A stretch of DNA of 33,499 nt from Acidaminococcaceae bacterium (GTDB lineage: Bacteria; Bacillota; Negativicutes; Acidaminococcales; Acidaminococcaceae), in the NCBI GenBank assembly GCA_022484685.1, contig JAKVKY010000009.1, positions 1 to 33,499 on the forward strand, read 5' to 3'. The position numbers and the translations under genes are program-made. The notes beneath the pieces are model-generated. The model was not told where the DNA came from. It saw nothing but the letters and a program-made list of their open reading frames with translations, and made no database searches. Positions 30,418-33,499 of the stretch are shown in pieces. Every line of letters begins with the position of its first letter. Position 1 is the stretch's first letter.

Positions 30418-30837
30418 TTATACCTCCTTGGGTTTAGCACCCAGGCTAAATAAAGCTACAACTACGCCGTGATGCCCACCGGCACCATCGGGGAAAGTTT
30501 GAATAGTATCGATCTCGCATTTGATGATTTGAAAATCGGCAACTACCATCTGTGGATAACCAACGCTGAGCAGCGTGCTTACATCGTCCAGCATTTCATT
30601 AAGAGTGGCTAAATCGTTGTGGTCAACATAGCAGTCCACATCCAGGGTGATACTCCACAAGTTCATGGACTTGGCACCGTCCGGTTTAAAGACAGCCTGG
30701 CCCAAAACGATGTAGGGAGCCGGTGTGTCGTTGTCCACGCCGCCATAGACAGCATGATTTTGCCCGATTTTTAGTTTGCTAAAGACAGCCTGCCGCAAAC
30801 TAATCAACGGTACACGTTTAACTATTGCCGCCGACAT
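30418..30837 (-). CDS. DUF3168 tail completion/terminator protein
   Basis: A 139-residue protein. PLISLRQAVFSKLKIGQNHA, then PAPYIVLGQAVFKPDGAKSM and WSITLDVDCYVDHNDLATLN match DUF3168 (PF11367), the tail terminator family that caps the tail tube and joins it to the head. ATG 30837 follows GGGAGG and overlaps the gp10-like gene by 20 bases. Confidence 0.82.
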   Translation of the reverse strand: MSAAIVKRVPLISLRQAVFSKLKIGQNHAVYGGVDNDTPAPYIVLGQAVFKPDGAKSMNLWSITLDVDCYVDHNDLATLNEMLDDVSTLLSVGYPQMVVADFQIIKCEIDTIQTFPDGAGGHHGVVVALFSLGAKPKEV

Positions 30838-31276
30838 GGGTTATCGCCTCCCTGCAGTCACTTTGAATTTTTGGCCGTTCACGGATGATGGCCGGACCCA
30901 TGAAGGGCCGGGCGGGCATCCTGCCAGCCTGGATTACGCCCCGCACAAACCGCCCGTCAGGTAAAAGCAGGGCCTTGGCCCTCAGTGGCAGTACGATGCG
31001 CGGCGCGGTGCCGTATTCGTATAGGTGCCCGTGAGGCGCCGTGCTTTTAACTTCGCCGTAATTTTTGGCGGAATCGTAATGCATCTTAATGCCCCTGCGT
31101 AAGTTACCGGTAGGTCCGATATTAGCGCCATTGACCGCATTCTGAAAAACCCGCTCGGTACCGGTACGGATAGCCTTGCGTAAACCGGTCTGAGCTGTAG
31201 CCTCATACCGGTTAATATCTCGCAGGGCCTTATCAAGCTCGGTTCCAAGGTTGTTTTTTATGATGATGCGACTCAT
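30818..31276 (-). CDS. HK97 gp10-like head-tail joining protein
   Basis: A 152-residue protein. It opens SRIIIKNNLGTELDKALRDI; ANIGPTGNLRRGIKMHYDS, HGHLYEYGTAPR and PARPFMGPAI are characteristic of the HK97 gp10 family, neck components at the head-tail interface. The start is ATG 31276, which overlaps the upstream stop as ATGA; an earlier in-frame codon at 31294 would reach back into the upstream gene. Confidence 0.85.
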   Translation of the reverse strand: MSRIIIKNNLGTELDKALRDINRYEATAQTGLRKAIRTGTERVFQNAVNGANIGPTGNLRRGIKMHYDSAKNYGEVKSTAPHGHLYEYGTAPRIVLPLRAKALLLPDGRFVRGVIQAGRMPARPFMGPAIIRERPKIQSDCREAITHVGGNS

Positions 31277-31608
31277 GGCGTGGCCTCTGTACACATGACG
31301 ATTATTTCATGGCGGCTTTTGGTATCGATATAATTGACATCGTAAACAGTACCGGCATCAACTATTCTGTCGCCGCGTTTAACATTAATTCCCGGCGGCA
31401 ACTGATAACGTTGCGTGATGATGATGCCGCTGCCACAGCCGTTAATGGATGTTACCGTTACCTGAGGTTCTAGCTTGTGGACCCAGGGCCGGCAATCCAT
31501 TGCTATAAAAGCATACTTGGTTCCGTTGCCGTTATCAGTCCCGGTCACAATCTTTTGTAAAATTGCGATTTTGCAGGAACGGGACGTACTGTTAAGAGAT
31601 TGTGCCAT
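31273..31608 (-). CDS. Head closure / head-tail adaptor protein (PF05521-like)
   Basis: A 111-residue beta-rich protein. KIAILQKIVTGTDNGNGTKY at the N-terminus, QRYQLPPGINVKRGDRIVDA and VYDVNYIDTKSRHEIIVMCT at the C-terminus match the phage head-tail joining (SPP1 gp16-like) family. ATG 31608 is nine bases after GGAGGAGG; the in-frame TTG at 31617 directly abuts the SD and cannot be used well. It overlaps the connector gene by 17 bases. Confidence 0.78.
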   Translation of the reverse strand: MAQSLNSTSRSCKIAILQKIVTGTDNGNGTKYAFIAMDCRPWVHKLEPQVTVTSINGCGSGIIITQRYQLPPGINVKRGDRIVDAGTVYDVNYIDTKSRHEIIVMCTEATP

Positions 31609-31906
31609 CGGGAGCAACCTCCTCCAGTTGCAACTGAGTGATCAGGCTGCGGACGGTATAGCCCCATTCTTTCCGGGCTGAGCCGCCGGCCTGGTCCCGG
31701 TTGTCAAACATGTCGGCGATAATAAACTTGGCTGCCATGTCAGCCTTGGTGGCAAAGTCTTTGCCGGCAGCATATTTTTTATCGTAATCATCAACGGCGC
31801 CTCGCAAATAGGCCTCAGACACGCTGATTAAATTCGTAATCAACGCATCTTCGGTGGTATCAGCGATATGCAGATACAGTTTTGCAGACTCCAGATCTAC
31901 GGCCAT
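31592..31906 (-). CDS. Head-tail connector protein (gp6/gp15-like)
   Basis: A 104-residue helical protein. VDLESAKLYLHIADTTEDAL and ITNLISVSEAYLRGAVDDYD are typical of PF05135 (HK97 gp6, SPP1 gp15), the ring below the portal. YTVRSLITQLQLEE at the C-terminus is also usual. ATG 31906 (MAVDLESAKLYL) fits the family; a GTG at 31927 is in frame but within the end of the capsid gene. No strong SD; translation is probably coupled to the capsid gene, whose stop is two bases upstream. Confidence 0.85.
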   Translation of the reverse strand: MAVDLESAKLYLHIADTTEDALITNLISVSEAYLRGAVDDYDKKYAAGKDFATKADMAAKFIIADMFDNRDQAGGSARKEWGYTVRSLITQLQLEEVAPDGTIS

Positions 31907-31908
31907 GA

Positions 31909-33075
31909 TTAAGCCAGGGTCATGCACAGCAACCGCATAGCATCTGCATCAAAAGTTTTAACCTGGTAGCGTTCCTTAACCTTCAGATAAACTGCATCCA
32001 TGGTAAAACCTGCCTCAGTACTGATGCTGATGTAATAGCCACGGCGCATGAACAAGCGGATGGCATCCTTAAAGCTGCCTACAGCAAAAGGCATAGCGGC
32101 TTCTTTGCCGGTCGGAAGCATCTTGGCTGCCAGGGTGTCGCTAACATGCATTACCTGACGGCCCTTAAAAATAGGCATCGTGGGGTCGGCCAGGGATTCT
32201 TTTAACAACGGACGACCATTTTTGTCTTCCAGTTCGTCCAGATAATCGTAACCGCTGGCGCTGGTCAGGATGATAGAATTAGCGCTGATGGCGGAATCCA
32301 AGGTCTTGTTCAGGCACTTGATGATATCTTTGTAGCTGGTGGCATCTACGGCGGTAGCGCCTTTGATGTTGGTCAGGATATCGTTGTTCTCGGTGTTGAC
32401 AGCCTTTTTTGCAAAGCGCTGGCCCACAAGGCTGGTGATATCGGTATCCACATCTTCAAGGAAGCTCAGAGCTACCGGGATAATGTCGCCGTAATCATCA
32501 ATGTTGTAATCCATCTGGCCAAAATCCAGGTCGGATTTGGGAATTTCCGTCAGGTTGGTAAATTTGGTCAGCGTGCCATTTTCCTGGCCGATATTGGGCA
32601 TCGTACCCGTCTTGCTCTTAACCGGGACCACATTGACAATATCACGCAGCTGCACATACTCACGACGGAATTCTTCAATGGTGTTAAACTGTTCTTTCGG
32701 AACCAGGTAGCCGCCCTTGCCGTTATCGTCTTCCCGAATGCCGGTGATTTCATTTTTGAAATCTGCTTTTTCGGAGTCCGTAAGGTTCCACCCGTTGTGT
32801 GCGCCAAACAAGATCTTGTTAAAGATGCGATTTACGGCTTTCTCTTTACCGGTCTGAACTAAGCCACCGTGGATGCGTTCAGCGCCAGCGGCAAAAGTAG
32901 CCATCTCGGCATCTTCCATGGCCTTGGCAATCTTATAGTCGTTAACCAAATCTTTCAGGTCAGCGGCTTTTTTGACCGCCTGGGCAGTTGCTTCCGGATC
33001 ATCCTTGGTTTCCAGGGTATGGATTTCGTTTTTCAGGTTGGTAATTTTGAGAGTTAATTCTGCGACCTTATTCAT
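31909..33075 (-). CDS. HK97-fold major capsid protein
   Basis: A 388-residue protein. The N-terminal about 85 residues form the coiled-coil delta/scaffold domain (VAELTLKITNLKNEIHTLET), expected to be removed by the prohead protease. The HK97 core follows: GGYLVPKEQFNTIEEFRREY, VPVKSKTGTMPNIGQENGTL, NTENNDILTNIKG (E-loop/P-domain area), SANSIILTSASGYDYLDEL and RRGYYISISTEAGFTMDAVY. It builds the icosahedral head. AGGAGG lies upstream of ATG 33075, with an eight-base overlap with the protease gene. Confidence 0.95.
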   Translation of the reverse strand: MNKVAELTLKITNLKNEIHTLETKDDPEATAQAVKKAADLKDLVNDYKIAKAMEDAEMATFAAGAERIHGGLVQTGKEKAVNRIFNKILFGAHNGWNLTDSEKADFKNEITGIREDDNGKGGYLVPKEQFNTIEEFRREYVQLRDIVNVVPVKSKTGTMPNIGQENGTLTKFTNLTEIPKSDLDFGQMDYNIDDYGDIIPVALSFLEDVDTDITSLVGQRFAKKAVNTENNDILTNIKGATAVDATSYKDIIKCLNKTLDSAISANSIILTSASGYDYLDELEDKNGRPLLKESLADPTMPIFKGRQVMHVSDTLAAKMLPTGKEAAMPFAVGSFKDAIRLFMRRGYYISISTEAGFTMDAVYLKVKERYQVKTFDADAMRLLCMTLA

Positions 33076-33499
33076 CTTTTAAAACCTCCTCAGTTAATGC
33101 CAGTGCCGTTGCGATTTTAGCCCGCTTGGCCAAAACGTCAGCTTTATTTTCAGCGGGCGGTTCGCCCGGCTGCTGGTAATGAATGTCTTTTGGTGCATTT
33201 TGAAAATTCATAAAACCTTGGTCGGCGGCATTGACGGCATTGACTGCGTCTAAGACGTCTACCTTAAAATACTCCGCAGCTTGTTCACCTGTCAGCCAGG
33301 TGCCACGGCCATTATCGGCATTGACCATCTTGTGGATAGTTTTGCTGTCCACGCCTTTCTGGGCGCAGTCATTGTAAATGGTTTCAATCCCTTCCTGGAT
33401 AGTGTCCAGGATCTTGACCTCGGCCAACATGTCGTTGGCATTGCCACTGACCTCGGACATCGGCTTGTGAATGACGATGTAAGTGTTTTTTGGCATCTG
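33068..33499 (-). CDS. ClpP-like (S14) prohead protease, C-terminal part only
   Basis: The frame is open to the end of the window, so the N-terminal part with the catalytic serine is missing. Visible: IHKPMSEVSGNANDMLAEV, containing the ClpP-type catalytic histidine, then ILDTIQEGIETIYNDCA and GTWLTGEQAAEYFKVDVLDAV, the usual C-terminal ClpP elements. A Pro/Glu-rich linker and a helical tail follow. In HK97-like phages this enzyme matures the prohead by cutting the capsid delta domain. An internal ATG at 33496 is unlikely to be the true start. Confidence 0.88.
   Translation of the reverse strand, partial: QMPKNTYIVIHKPMSEVSGNANDMLAEVKILDTIQEGIETIYNDCAQKGVDSKTIHKMVNADNGRGTWLTGEQAAEYFKVDVLDAVNAVNAADQGFMNFQNAPKDIHYQQPGEPPAENKADVLAKRAKIATALALTEEVLKDE

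Larger units (their letters stand above)
17400..33499 (-). mobile_element. Prophage late region (head, tail, lysis), incomplete at the window end
   Basis: A continuous minus-strand block of about 16 kb with the canonical order protease, capsid, connector, tail completion, tail tube, chaperones, tape measure, tail tip, holin, lysin. Genes overlap or abut throughout with no internal promoter or terminator that I could see. The long-tail gene set and HK97 capsid indicate a siphovirus-type phage. The left edge is put between the late terminator (17399) and the gene fragment at 17282; no direct repeat or att core could be defined. Terminase, portal, replication, repressor and integrase genes must lie beyond 33499. 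Confidence 0.9.

Overview
The window looks like a chromosome segment of a diderm Firmicute (Negativicutes) carrying the late half of an integrated tailed phage. The host assignment is an inference. It rests on an OadG-type decarboxylase subunit fused to a biotin carrier domain, the maf-radC-mreBCD-mrdA-rodA-rSAM-DUF2344-rng-rplU-prp-rpmA gene order, an L27 with a Prp-cleavable N-terminus, and a phage lysis cassette with spanin-like genes, which only make sense with an outer membrane. Acidaminococcaceae (Acidaminococcus/Phascolarctobacterium-like) is the best guess; no 16S or other marker is present to settle it.

Host part, plus strand (1-17235). A stand-alone biotin-carrier subunit of a sodium-pumping decarboxylase (150-662) has its own promoter and terminator. 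A second promoter precedes three small membrane-protein genes (805-2111; the third is RseC-like), then maf and radC. Next comes the elongasome operon mreB-mreC-mreD-mrdA-rodA (3660-9057), followed without real gaps by a radical SAM protein, its DUF2344 partner and ribonuclease G. A clean sigma-70-type promoter lies inside the end of rng and drives a structured leader and rplU-prp-rpmA, closed by a strong terminator. Last is a 900-residue REC-GGDEF-like-EAL-PAS-GGDEF cyclic-di-GMP protein with its own promoter and terminator.

Junction (17236-17458). Two hairpin terminators facing the minus strand flank a short open fragment with no start codon. I read this as the left prophage edge. The fragment is probably the 3' end of a host gene that was convergent with the cyclic-di-GMP gene and was cut by integration.

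Phage part, minus strand (about 17400 to beyond 33499). In transcription order, from high to low coordinates: C-terminal end of a ClpP-like prohead protease, HK97-fold major capsid protein, two head-completion/connector proteins, HK97 gp10-like and DUF3168 tail-completion proteins, and tail tube protein. Then come two tail assembly chaperone frames joined by a probable -1 frameshift, and a 1200-residue tape measure protein with an embedded NlpC/P60-type domain. The tail-tip module (DUF2460, DUF2163/BR0599, NlpC/P60, and a gp15/J-like hub) resembles that of the Rhodobacter gene transfer agent. Three extra small beta-rich proteins are inserted into it, and the DUF2163 protein carries a 29-residue tandem repeat. 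A DUF2793 protein, a PF05105-type holin, an L,D-transpeptidase-like putative lysin and a pair of almost completely overlapping genes in two frames finish the late operon.

The overlapping pair is the most striking item. Both frames start within 4 bases of each other behind one ribosome binding site, and both encode plausible membrane/periplasmic proteins. This is an Rz/Rz1-like architecture in a diderm Firmicute phage. Integrase, repressor, replication, terminase and portal genes are not in the window, so whether the prophage is functional cannot be judged.
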